From: Candidatus Pelagibacter sp.
GTDB lineage: Bacteria; Pseudomonadota; Alphaproteobacteria; Pelagibacterales; Pelagibacteraceae
DNA: 34,143 bases
Direction of reading: 5' to 3'
Assembly (NCBI GenBank): GCA_028227525.1
Contig: JAOJAE010000013.1
Span: 1 to 34,143 of the forward strand
Shown here in pieces: positions 21,238-29,548 of the stretch. Every line of letters begins with the position of its first letter. Position 1 is the first letter of the stretch. The translations under genes were made by a program, and so were the position numbers. A model generated the notes under the pieces. The model saw nothing but the letters and a program-made list of their open reading frames with translations. It ran no database searches and had not been told where the DNA came from.

Positions 21238-22732
21238 AGAAATTAACAACCCATCTAGATCAGAATTAATAACTGATTTTGTAAAAACGAACCCAAATTA
21301 TTACATTGATCAATTTCAGAAAATAGGTAGCAAACCTACTTTTTCTTTTTCATTCAATCTGTATGCTGCAATTTTAGGACCAATTTGGTTTGGAATGAGA
21401 AATATTTGGAATTGGGCTTTAACTTTTCTAATTATAGAAACTTTTTCAGTTGTTCAAATTATAAGAGGTTTATTTGGGAATATAACCAAAGATGCAGTTC
21501 AAAAAATTGAACAAGTACAATCTACTATTGCTTTTAGAAACAAACAATTAGAAGCAGCGATAACAAATAATCCAGATAAAGTTGATGTCTATAAGAGAAA
21601 TATCAAATCATTAGAAGATGCTATGCAAGGTTATATCGATGAAGTTAGTAGAATTGAAGCATCAGCTATTTGGATAACAATCTTTGGTATAGTTTTATTA
21701 ATTTCAATAAAAATAGTTCAGGGAGTTCTTGCAAACTCTAAATTAGAAAAAAGATATTCAGAGTGGCTATCTGACAAAACAATAAGTCCTGGCATGCAAA
21801 CAAAAAACTATATTTTAAGTACAGTTTTTACTTCTGTGATAATGTTTTTCTCAGTAGTTCATTATAGTTTTCCTGGTCTAATAAATATTATGAATGAGTT
21901 TCCAACTCACCCAGATATAAGATTAACTTCAATTGCATGGGTTGAAAAAATATTTAATTATGCAGTTATTAAAGGGGATGCTTTATTTACTGCTATTACA
22001 ATTGGGATAAGATCAGTTTTAGATTTCTTAGAATTATTGTTTGTTAAAACTCCATGGATAGTAATTATTACTACAATTGTAACTTTAACAGGATTATCAG
22101 CTGGACCTAGAGCTGCAATTTATTCAGCTGGATTTTTAAGCTATATGGGCTTTTTAGGTTTTTGGGTTAAAGCAATGACTACACTTGCTTTACTTGGAAC
22201 AGCTGCAATTTTAAGTATTGCAATTGGTATACCTCTTGGAATTTTTTGTGCGAGACGTCAAAGATTTTATTCAATGATAAGACCGATAATGGATTTTATG
22301 CAAACAATGCCAGCTTTTGTATTTATGATTCCTGTAATTGCTTTTTTTGGAACTGGAAAGGTCGCAGCTGTAATCATCACTATGATCTTTGGAGGAACAC
22401 CAGTTGTTAGATTGACTGTACTTGGTCTAAGAGGAGTTCCAGAAACTATTCGAGAAGCTGCTATAGCTTATGGTGCAAGCAAATGGTATTTACTTAGAAA
22501 AGTAGATCTTCCTTTGGCTACACCATCAATATTAGCAGGAGTTAACCAAACAGTAATGTTGAGCTTAGCTATGGTGGTTGTTGCATCTCTAATTGGCGCA
22601 AAAGGATTAGGTCAAGATGTATTGGAGGCTTTACAGTATGCAAATGTAGGCCAAGGTATCCTTGCAGGTGTAGCCATTCTATTTGTGGCATTGATTTTAG
22701 ATCGAGTGGTTCAAGGTAAAAAAAGAGTATAG
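21227..22732 (+). CDS. proW: glycine betaine/proline-type ABC permease with long N-terminal extension
   Basis: 501 residues from ATG 21227, preceded by GAAGGAGGGG inside the end of proV. The C-terminal half is a normal ProW/OpuAB permease: LSIAIGIPLGIFCARRQ, a DFMQTMPAFVFMIP helix, and the EAA loop REAAIAYGASKWYLLRKVDL. The first about 210 residues are extra compared with a minimal permease. They contain a DUF2628-like membrane segment (FNLYAAILGPIWFGMRNIW), a second helix, a charged coiled-coil-like stretch (about 90-140) and a further helix near 150-170. The extension may add membrane anchoring or regulation; its role is unknown. Ends in TAG. Confidence 0.85.
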   Translation: MVSKEINNPSRSELITDFVKTNPNYYIDQFQKIGSKPTFSFSFNLYAAILGPIWFGMRNIWNWALTFLIIETFSVVQIIRGLFGNITKDAVQKIEQVQSTIAFRNKQLEAAITNNPDKVDVYKRNIKSLEDAMQGYIDEVSRIEASAIWITIFGIVLLISIKIVQGVLANSKLEKRYSEWLSDKTISPGMQTKNYILSTVFTSVIMFFSVVHYSFPGLINIMNEFPTHPDIRLTSIAWVEKIFNYAVIKGDALFTAITIGIRSVLDFLELLFVKTPWIVIITTIVTLTGLSAGPRAAIYSAGFLSYMGFLGFWVKAMTTLALLGTAAILSIAIGIPLGIFCARRQRFYSMIRPIMDFMQTMPAFVFMIPVIAFFGTGKVAAVIITMIFGGTPVVRLTVLGLRGVPETIREAAIAYGASKWYLLRKVDLPLATPSILAGVNQTVMLSLAMVVVASLIGAKGLGQDVLEALQYANVGQGILAGVAILFVALILDRVVQGKKRV

Positions 22733-22816
22733 AATTTTAAAATATAACTTGCTTTTTAATAGTTTAGCCTTAAATACCCTTCATCCTGTCTAGGGATAAT
22801 ACACTTAACAACATCA

Positions 22817-23242
22817 ATGAAAAAAAAGCAAAAAATTAAAGACGAATATTTTATTAGAGTAAAAAAGAGAATTTTAAGAGAAACTAAAGACTCTGACAAA
22901 AAATTTACAACTACTTTTAAAGAAATTAAAAAATATTTTAAGATTTTTAATAAATCTTTATTCAAAAATAAGCTAAATCCATTTAACGATATAAAGATAA
23001 AAAGAATATTTAAAGGCTCAGGTCAGTGTGTTGAGCATATATCTTATCGAAAAGGCACAAGTTTTTTTGTTCTAGAAATGATGCCAAAGTATAAAAATAA
23101 ATCAGAATTTTTGAATACTTTATCTCATGAAATGGTTCATTTATGGCAGCAGACAATTATGAAAGATACTGGTAATCATAATAAGCTTTTCTTTAGTTTT
23201 AGATCTAAGTTCAAAAGATTAAATTTACATCTCAGCTATTAA
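22817..23242 (+). CDS. SprT-like zinc metallopeptidase-domain protein
   Basis: 141 residues. The N-terminus is very basic. The C-terminal part carries SHEMVHLWQQ with HExxH (H104, E105, H108) and a third ligand, H121, in GNHNKLF: the SprT/Spartan catalytic layout. The usual C-terminal zinc ribbon is missing, as in short bacterial SprT-like proteins. Spartan-type proteases cut DNA-bound proteins in eukaryotes, but the role of bacterial SprT is not settled. It lies alone, 84 bases after proW, with LysE starting 16 bases later, possibly in the same transcript. Confidence 0.8.
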   Translation: MKKKQKIKDEYFIRVKKRILRETKDSDKKFTTTFKEIKKYFKIFNKSLFKNKLNPFNDIKIKRIFKGSGQCVEHISYRKGTSFFVLEMMPKYKNKSEFLNTLSHEMVHLWQQTIMKDTGNHNKLFFSFRSKFKRLNLHLSY

Positions 23243-23258
23243 ATAATAATAAATCATT

Positions 23259-23864
23259 GTGGATTTTTTATTATTAGGTTTTTTTACAGGATTAAGTTTA
23301 ATATTAGCTATAGGTGCTCAGAATATCTTTGTCATAGAACAAGGTTTAAAAAAACAACATGTATTTTTAGTTTGTTTAATTTGCTCAATATCAGATTTGA
23401 TCCTAATATTTTTAGGAATATTTTTATTTCATTATTTTATTCAATATTTTAATTCAACTATAGAACTGATATTTAATATTTTATTAATAGTTTTTTTACT
23501 TCATTTTATTTATTCAAAAATAAAAACTTATAATTCCAGTATAAATTTTAATATTGAAACAAAAGATATCGCAAAATTTAATATTTTATTAAAAACTCTT
23601 GGTTTTACTTATCTAAACCCGCATGTTTATTCAGACACAGTATTTTTTCTTGGAAATTTTTCAAAAAACTTTTTAATAAATCAAAAAGTTTTATTTGGAT
23701 TGGGAGCTTCTATTGCTTCTTTTTTATTCTTTTTTTTAATTGGATATTTGTCTAAATTTTTATCTAAATATGCTCAAAATCAAAAAATTTGGAAAGTAAT
23801 AAATATATTTATTATTACTTTTATGAGTTTTTTAACCTTATATATTTTTTTAGAATTAATTTAA
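23259..23864 (+). CDS. LysE/ArgO-family amino acid exporter
   Basis: 201 residues with six membrane helices. The family signature near the N-terminus, LILAIGAQNIFVIEQGLKKQ, and the second motif LNPHVYSDTVFFLGNFS match LysE/ArgO exporters, which excrete lysine or arginine by proton exchange. The start is GTG at 23259; there is no nearby in-frame ATG that would keep the first helix. Very Phe/Ile/Leu/Asn-rich, which is usual for membrane proteins here. The substrate is not fixed by the sequence. Confidence 0.85.
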   Translation: MDFLLLGFFTGLSLILAIGAQNIFVIEQGLKKQHVFLVCLICSISDLILIFLGIFLFHYFIQYFNSTIELIFNILLIVFLLHFIYSKIKTYNSSINFNIETKDIAKFNILLKTLGFTYLNPHVYSDTVFFLGNFSKNFLINQKVLFGLGASIASFLFFFLIGYLSKFLSKYAQNQKIWKVINIFIITFMSFLTLYIFLELI

Positions 23865-24052
23865 ACGTTACAAGACATATCTTGACCACAGCATAATGGT
23901 GATTTTATTTTACCATGATCGTTAGGACATTTTGATATTTGCACTTCATTTCCGTCATCTAATTTAAGCATGTCATTAACTAAAGGTTCGTTGCATTTTC
24001 CACAAGTAGCATTAACTGACATACCACATTTTGAGCATTCGTAAGTATTCAT
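23861..24052 (-). CDS. small zinc-ribbon protein
   Basis: 63 residues with eight cysteines: C6/C9 (ECSKCG), C17/C20 (CGKC), C42 (KCPNDHG, with H46) and C54/C55/C61 (CCGQDMSC). The first two pairs form a rubredoxin-like zinc ribbon; the rest may bind a second metal. Such proteins are common in SAR11-type genomes and have no assigned role. Its stop overlaps the LysE stop by four bases in convergent orientation. It is a single gene with a weak AAGGAATT ribosome site. Confidence 0.75.
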   Translation of the reverse strand: MNTYECSKCGMSVNATCGKCNEPLVNDMLKLDDGNEVQISKCPNDHGKIKSPLCCGQDMSCNV

Positions 24053-24134
24053 AATAATTCCTTTTATGTTAGTTGCTTTAGTTGATAGAATATTACAATA
24101 TTTTATTATTTATTGAATGAAATAATTAATTTAT

Positions 24135-24899
24135 ATGAGCAAAATCTATATAAATGACATAGGTCAAGGTTTCCCATTAGTATTAGTGCATGGTTATTTG
24201 GGTTCTTCAGGGATGTGGTGTCTTCAAAGAGATTATTTATCAAAATTTTTTAGAGTGATATCTCCAGCATTACCTGGTTTTGGAGAGAGTCATGAAGCAC
24301 AATCCTTAGATTCAATTAATGACATGGCAAAGTTTGTAATTAACATTATTGATGAAAAAAAAATTAATAATTTTAATTTATTAGGTCACTCCATGGGTGG
24401 AATGATAGTTCAAGAAATAGCTAAATTAGCAGGGGATAGAATTAATAAATTAATCTGTTTTGCAACAGGCTCTATTGGTGAGATCCCAGGAAGGTTTGAA
24501 CCTATAGATGAGACCAGAAGAAGACTCAAAGAGGAGGGTGCTGATATTTCATTTTCAAGAGTTCCTAAAAAATGGTTTGTAAAAGGAGATAAAGATAAAA
24601 ATTATTACCTATGTGCCAATGCAGTTAAAAATGTTTCATCAAAAACTGCAGATAATGCACTTAAGGCTATGAAAAATTGGTCAGGCATAGATAATTTAAA
24701 AAATATAAAGAACAAAACACTAGTAGTCTGGGGAGATAAAGATACTTCCTATAATTTTGATCAAGTAGATACTATCAATAACAATATTACCAATAGTAGG
24801 CTGGAAATATTTAAAAATTGTGCTCACAATGTTCATTTAGAGCAACCTGAAAAATTTAATGAAATAATTAAAACTTTTTTAATTAGTATAAATTCCTAA
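24135..24899 (+). CDS. alpha/beta hydrolase
   Basis: 254 residues, cytoplasmic. The nucleophile elbow is LLGHSMGGM (S86), the oxyanion region LVHGYLGSS, the acid in VVWGDKDTSY, and the histidine in NCAHNVHLEQP: a complete catalytic triad. It resembles small esterases and carbon-carbon hydrolases such as 3-oxoadipate enol-lactonase-like proteins, but the substrate cannot be named. Its last four bases overlap the convergent HisD-family gene. Confidence 0.85.
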   Translation: MSKIYINDIGQGFPLVLVHGYLGSSGMWCLQRDYLSKFFRVISPALPGFGESHEAQSLDSINDMAKFVINIIDEKKINNFNLLGHSMGGMIVQEIAKLAGDRINKLICFATGSIGEIPGRFEPIDETRRRLKEEGADISFSRVPKKWFVKGDKDKNYYLCANAVKNVSSKTADNALKAMKNWSGIDNLKNIKNKTLVVWGDKDTSYNFDQVDTINNNITNSRLEIFKNCAHNVHLEQPEKFNEIIKTFLISINS

Positions 24900-26182
24900 T
24901 TTGAATACCCATATTTTTTTAATCTCACATCACCAGTTCTAGCGTGTGCTTCCATTCCCTCATATCTAGAAATTCTTGCAGCTGCCGCACCAACCAATTC
25001 AGTAGATTCTTTTGTCATTCTTTGAAAGCTTAACGTTTTAACAAACTTACCTACAAATAAACCACCAGTATATCTTCCTGCTCCTTTTGTGGGTAAAATA
25101 TGGTTAGTACCAGAACATTTATCACCATAAGCAACTGTAGTTTCTTCACCAATAAATAATGACCCATAATTTGTTAATCTATCATGGAACCATTGTAAGT
25201 TTTCAGTTTGAACCTCTAAATGTTCAGGTGCATACTCATCACTTATTTTAACCATTTCTTCATCAGTATCGCAAAGAACTACCTCACCATAATCTCTCCA
25301 AGCTGCATCAGCATTTGTTCTTGGAACCTCAGGGAGTTCAGCTATTAATTCAGGAACTCTTTTCATTACTTTTTCAGCAAGATCTTTACTTGTTGTATAC
25401 AACCAACAAGGTGAATTATAACCATGTTCAGCTTGACCAACTAAGTCAACTGCAACTATTTCAGGGTCAGCTTTAGCATCAGCAATAATTCCAATTTCTG
25501 TAGGACCAGCAAATAAATCTATTCCAACCTTACCAAATAAAATTCTTTTAGCTTCTGCAACAAATTGATTACCAGGACCAACAATAATGTCAGCTGGCGG
25601 ATTATTAAATAATCCATTAGTCATTGCAGCTATAGCTGGAACACCTCCTAAATTTAAGATTACATCAGCACCACATAAATCAGCAGTGTAAATAATTGTT
25701 GGATGAGCACCAACTCCTTCTTTTGGAGGACTACAAGCAATTACATTTTTAACACCTGCAACTTTTGCAGTTGTTACACTCATTACTGCAGATGCTATAT
25801 GAGCATATCTTCCGCCAGGTACATAACAACCAGCAGTGTTTACTGGAATAAGTTTTTGTCCTGCAAACAAACCATCTGATAATTCTACCTCAAAATCTTG
25901 GCCGTAGTTTTTTAATTGTGCTTCAGCAAATTTTCTAACTCTGTCGTATGAAAATTGGACATCATCTTTAGTTTTTTGATCTAAAGTTTTTTTAATTTCT
26001 TCAATTCTTTCCTTGGAAACAATAATATCACCATCATATTTATCAAATTTTTTAGTAAGATCGATACAACCTTGCTCTTTTGTAGTTTCAATATCTTTTA
26101 AAAGATCTTGAACTATGCCGGTTGTTTTTGTGTCATCTGTTGATGATGTTTTAGGTGATTTTTTTAAATATTGTATTGCCAT
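24896..26182 (-). CDS. histidinol dehydrogenase-family NAD-dependent enzyme, HpsN-like
   Basis: 428 residues of the HisD fold. NTAGCYVPGGRYAHIASAVM and VTTAKVAGVKNVIACSPP cover the cofactor region. Metal and catalytic residues fit LVGQAEHGYNSP (Gln, His), YGDKCSGTNHILPT (Asp, His) and GMEAHARTGDVRL (final His). The 'PGGRYAHIASA' block is closer to the sulfopropanediol dehydrogenase HpsN branch than to biosynthetic HisD (which has VPGGRA..PSS). The enzyme may therefore oxidise an alcohol such as sulfopropanediol rather than histidinol. This is a family-level judgement from memory. An AAAGGA ribosome site lies before the ATG. Upstream on the same strand are a 29-residue ORF and the PTA/PTB enzyme. 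Confidence 0.8.
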   Translation of the reverse strand: MAIQYLKKSPKTSSTDDTKTTGIVQDLLKDIETTKEQGCIDLTKKFDKYDGDIIVSKERIEEIKKTLDQKTKDDVQFSYDRVRKFAEAQLKNYGQDFEVELSDGLFAGQKLIPVNTAGCYVPGGRYAHIASAVMSVTTAKVAGVKNVIACSPPKEGVGAHPTIIYTADLCGADVILNLGGVPAIAAMTNGLFNNPPADIIVGPGNQFVAEAKRILFGKVGIDLFAGPTEIGIIADAKADPEIVAVDLVGQAEHGYNSPCWLYTTSKDLAEKVMKRVPELIAELPEVPRTNADAAWRDYGEVVLCDTDEEMVKISDEYAPEHLEVQTENLQWFHDRLTNYGSLFIGEETTVAYGDKCSGTNHILPTKGAGRYTGGLFVGKFVKTLSFQRMTKESTELVGAAAARISRYEGMEAHARTGDVRLKKYGYSN

Positions 26183-26243
26183 TGATTGTGTCCTTTATTT
26201 TAAGAAGTCTTTAATAAAGTAAATAGTGTTTTATTTCAATGTT

Positions 26244-26333
26244 TTAAAAATAAATTCTATAACCAATATTAACACTAACTACACATAATATAATTACTAG
26301 GAAATAAAGACTTATATAATCAAATGGTCTCAT
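26244..26333 (-). CDS. 29-residue single-pass membrane protein
   Basis: ATG at 26333-26331 opens 29 codons ending in TAA at 26246-26244. The peptide starts MRPFDY, continues as one hydrophobic helix (ISLYFLVIILCVVSVNIG) and ends YRIYF, a plausible single transmembrane segment with Arg near both ends. AAGG at 26341-26344 is a usable ribosome site. It lies 14 bases after the PTA/PTB stop on the same strand, and the HisD-family gene follows 61 bases later, so it is probably in their operon. It is too short for a function call and could be the membrane anchor or regulator of one of them. Confidence 0.5.
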   Translation of the reverse strand: MRPFDYISLYFLVIILCVVSVNIGYRIYF

Positions 26334-26347
26334 TTTAATACCTTGAA

Positions 26348-27265
26348 TTAATCTAGAGCAACTACAGCTGCAGCAATAGATGCTAGTCTTGCCTGAGCTT
26401 CATCAGATCTACTTGTGATAACAACTGGAACTTTTCCACCAACGACAACTCCTGCTGCACAGGCACCCATAAAATAGATCATCATCTTTACTAATCCATT
26501 TCCCGTTTCAACACTAGGAACTAATAATACATCTGCTTCACCAGCAACTATGTTTTTAATTCCTTTTATAGCTGCAGATTTTTTTGAAATACTATTATCA
26601 AAAGCAAGTGGTCCAAAAACGTCAGCTTCTAAATTTTCATCTTTCGCTAATTTTGTGATTTCTGCAGCATCTAAAGAACTTGGAACACTTTCTAGAACCT
26701 CCTCAGTTGCTGATAAAACAGCTACTTTTGGTCTAGATATTCCTATTCTGTTTGAAAAATTAATTACATTTTTAAGAATATGCATCTTAGTTTTTACATT
26801 TGGCTGAACATTTAAAGCACCATCAGTAATGATTAAAGGTTTTCCCTCTTTTTCAACAGTCATATGCCAGATATGACTTAATCTAGTTTTACCTAATAAA
26901 TTGTATTCTCGTTTTAAAACTTCTTTCATTAATACATCTGTATGAATGTGACCTTTAACAATTATCTTTACTTTACCTTTGCTAGCAAGTTTTGCTGCAA
27001 TTTTTGCAGTATTATTTTCTACCGGCTCATCAATTATTTCATATTGAGAAATATCCCATTTTAAATCTTCTGCACATTTTAAAATTTCTTTTTTGTCTCC
27101 TATAAAAATAGGTTCAATTAAATTTTCTGCTACTGCATCTTGAACTGAAAGCATGGGTAAAGGTTTGCCAGCATTCACTACTGCAACTTTAACACCTTTC
27201 TTTTCATGAGCTTTATCTAACAGGTTATTCGGGCAAACTATTTCTTTATTTGAAAGCATAAACAA
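26348..27265 (-). CDS. phosphate acetyl/butyryltransferase-family enzyme
   Basis: 305 residues, the length of stand-alone PTA_PTB proteins. It starts with a VAVVNAGKPLPMLSVQDAV strand-helix. The glycine-rich C-terminal region MGACAAGVVVGGKVPVVITS with RSDEAQARLASIAAA is typical of phosphotransacetylase/phosphotransbutyrylase. DGALNVQPNVKTKMHIL and LLVPSVETGNGLVKMMIYF are family motifs. It would transfer an acyl group between CoA and phosphate in the cytoplasm. No acetate or butyrate kinase is visible in the window, so the partner reaction is unknown. It is the first gene of a minus-strand run with the 29-residue ORF and the HisD-family gene. Confidence 0.85.
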   Translation of the reverse strand: MFMLSNKEIVCPNNLLDKAHEKKGVKVAVVNAGKPLPMLSVQDAVAENLIEPIFIGDKKEILKCAEDLKWDISQYEIIDEPVENNTAKIAAKLASKGKVKIIVKGHIHTDVLMKEVLKREYNLLGKTRLSHIWHMTVEKEGKPLIITDGALNVQPNVKTKMHILKNVINFSNRIGISRPKVAVLSATEEVLESVPSSLDAAEITKLAKDENLEADVFGPLAFDNSISKKSAAIKGIKNIVAGEADVLLVPSVETGNGLVKMMIYFMGACAAGVVVGGKVPVVITSRSDEAQARLASIAAAVVALD

Positions 27266-27321
27266 TGATTATAATTAAATTTAAAAATGTATATAGTAGA
27301 TTTTATTATTTTAGATATTAA

Positions 27322-28503
27322 ATGATTAAAGAATTCAACGTTAATTTTACTGAAAAAGAAATATCTTTGGTTTATCATAAAGTAAAAGATTACCCTTGGG
27401 ACTCTATAGCTGATTTAGAAAATTGGGATCATGGAACCAATAAAGGCTATTTAAAAGAATTATGTGATTATTGGATAACGGATTATGATTGGAATAAACA
27501 CGAAACAGAAATAAATAAATTTTCAAATTTTACCACAAGTATAGATGGAGATGAAATTCATTTTATAAAAGAAAAAGGAAGTAGCCCAAATTCTGCTCCT
27601 TTACTGCTAATGCATGGATGGCCAGGATCTGTAGTTGAATTCTTAGATATTATAGAAAAACTTGCCCATCCTGAAAAATTTGGAGGAGATAAAAAAAACT
27701 CTTTTGATGTAATAGCTCCTTCATTACCTGGATTTGGTTTTTCTAGTAAGCCAAGTAAACCAATTGGTCCAAGAAAAATGGCTGAAATATTTAACAAACT
27801 CATGATCGAAAATCTTGGCTATAAAAATTACATTGCACAAGGTGGTGATTGGGGAGCAACTATTGCAAACTGGATTGGCTATGATCATTCCAAGTTTTGT
27901 AAAGCAATACATATAAATTGTCTTACTATGAGACATCCAGATGGCCCACAATCTACTGAAGAAAAAGAGTGGCAAACGAGATTTGATAAAGATCAAATTA
28001 TGCAAGATGGATACAGAACACAACAAGCAACTAAACCTCAAACTTTAAGTTATGGAATGATGGATAGTCCTGTGGGAATAGCTGCCTGGATAATTGAAAA
28101 GATGCATTCATGGTCTGATTTGAAGGACAACAAAATTGAAAGTGTTTATTCAAAAGATAAATTATTAACAAATATTATGGTTTATATTTTAACTAAAACC
28201 TTTGATACAGCTACTTGGATTTATTATGGAAGAAGAGAAGAGGGGGGCAGGTTTTTTCCACAAAATTTTAAAAAGATAGAAATCCCAACAGCAGCAGCAA
28301 TATTTCCTGCTGAAATGTCTGAATGGCCACCAAGATCTTATGTTGAGCGGATATTTAATATTAAACAATGGAGTGAAATGCCTTCTGGGGGTCACTTTGC
28401 AGCATTAGAAAAACCAGATCTACTAGTAAATGATATTAGAAAATTTTTAAGAAGTTTAAGATATGACCCATATGATGAAAGAGGCGGTCAATCTAATCGT
28501 TAA
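27322..28503 (+). CDS. epoxide hydrolase with EHN domain
   Basis: 393 residues. The N-terminal EHN domain (about 1-110: FTEKEISLVYHKVKDYPW ... LKELCDYWITDYDWNKHE) precedes an alpha/beta hydrolase core. The core has oxyanion motif LMHGWPGSVVEF, nucleophile Asp in QGGDWGATIANWIG, and catalytic His in GGHFAALEKPDLL. This is the juvenile-hormone/microsomal-type epoxide hydrolase layout, which adds water to epoxides. Bacterial members often act on terpenoid or haloalkane-derived epoxides; the substrate here is unknown. Its last eleven bases overlap the end of the convergent ABC ATPase gene. Confidence 0.88.
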   Translation: MIKEFNVNFTEKEISLVYHKVKDYPWDSIADLENWDHGTNKGYLKELCDYWITDYDWNKHETEINKFSNFTTSIDGDEIHFIKEKGSSPNSAPLLLMHGWPGSVVEFLDIIEKLAHPEKFGGDKKNSFDVIAPSLPGFGFSSKPSKPIGPRKMAEIFNKLMIENLGYKNYIAQGGDWGATIANWIGYDHSKFCKAIHINCLTMRHPDGPQSTEEKEWQTRFDKDQIMQDGYRTQQATKPQTLSYGMMDSPVGIAAWIIEKMHSWSDLKDNKIESVYSKDKLLTNIMVYILTKTFDTATWIYYGRREEGGRFFPQNFKKIEIPTAAAIFPAEMSEWPPRSYVERIFNIKQWSEMPSGGHFAALEKPDLLVNDIRKFLRSLRYDPYDERGGQSNR

Positions 28504-29548
28504 GAACTCTAATATCTTTTTCATTAAGATTTAAAAATACTTCTTCACCAACTTCAAAAACATCATTTGTATCATTTGAAATCACATATAATTTTCCTAA
28601 CTTAGAGTTTAAAATATATTGATAACTGCTACCAACAAAAGAGGCATTTTTAATTGTTGCGTGTATACAATTATTGTTATTGTCTCTTTTAATTTTAATT
28701 TTTTCTGGCCTCAAAGCTAGAGTAACTTTGTCTTTTAAATCTTGATTATTTTCAATCTTTACACTCATTTCAGCTAATTTTAGTTCGTAGGTATTTGATT
28801 GTTTGTTAATTATTTCAGCAGAGACATCATTTGCATCACCAATAAAATTTGCAACAAACTTATTTTTTGGAAAGTTGTAAAGATCTTTTGGACTTCCTTG
28901 TTGAGCAATCACTGCTTTATTCATAACGATAACTTTATCTGATATTGCTAAAGCTTCTTCCTGATCATGGGTTACATAAATTGTTGTTACCCCAAGTTTT
29001 TGTTGAATTTCTCTTATATCTTCACGAACTTGTCTTCTAAGTTTTGCATCCAAATTTGAAAGAGGTTCATCAAATAATAATACTTTAGGTTTTAGTACAA
29101 TTGCTCTTGCAACAGCCACTCTTTGTTGTTGTCCCCCAGATAATTCTGACGGCATACGGTTTTCATATCCATCTAAGTTTACTAATTTTAAAGTTTCTAA
29201 TGCTTTTTCTGTATATTCTTCCTTATTTACGTTGATCATTTTTAATCCATAAGAAACATTTTCAATAACACTCATATGTGGAAATAAAGCATAAGATTGG
29301 AATACCATCGAAACATCCCTATCAGTTGCTGGCAATATGGTAACGTCTTCATTATCAACTAAAATTTTTCCACTTGTGGCTCTTTCGAGTCCTGCAATTA
29401 TTCTTAATGATGTAGTTTTTCCACACCCAGATGGACCAAGTAAAGTAGTTAAAGTTCCAGCTTCAAAAATACAACTGACATTATCAACAGCTACAGTTTC
29501 ATTAAATTTTTTTGTAATATTTTCAAATTTTACTTCAGCTTTTTTCAT
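28493..29548 (-). CDS. ABC transporter ATP-binding protein, AfuC/FbpC type
   Basis: 351 residues. Walker A is LGPSGCGKTT, the signature LSGGQQQRVAVARA, Walker B LLFDEPLSNLD, and the switch TIYVTHDQEEAL. A C-terminal TOBE-like regulatory domain (about 240-351) ends the protein. It belongs to the FbpC/PotA/AfuC group that drives Fe(III), spermidine or sugar-phosphate importers. Its start meets the end of the permease gene at 29548, so the two are translationally coupled. It is the third gene of an SBP-permease-ATPase operon. Confidence 0.88.
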   Translation of the reverse strand: MKKAEVKFENITKKFNETVAVDNVSCIFEAGTLTTLLGPSGCGKTTSLRIIAGLERATSGKILVDNEDVTILPATDRDVSMVFQSYALFPHMSVIENVSYGLKMINVNKEEYTEKALETLKLVNLDGYENRMPSELSGGQQQRVAVARAIVLKPKVLLFDEPLSNLDAKLRRQVREDIREIQQKLGVTTIYVTHDQEEALAISDKVIVMNKAVIAQQGSPKDLYNFPKNKFVANFIGDANDVSAEIINKQSNTYELKLAEMSVKIENNQDLKDKVTLALRPEKIKIKRDNNNNCIHATIKNASFVGSSYQYILNSKLGKLYVISNDTNDVFEVGEEVFLNLNEKDIRVLND

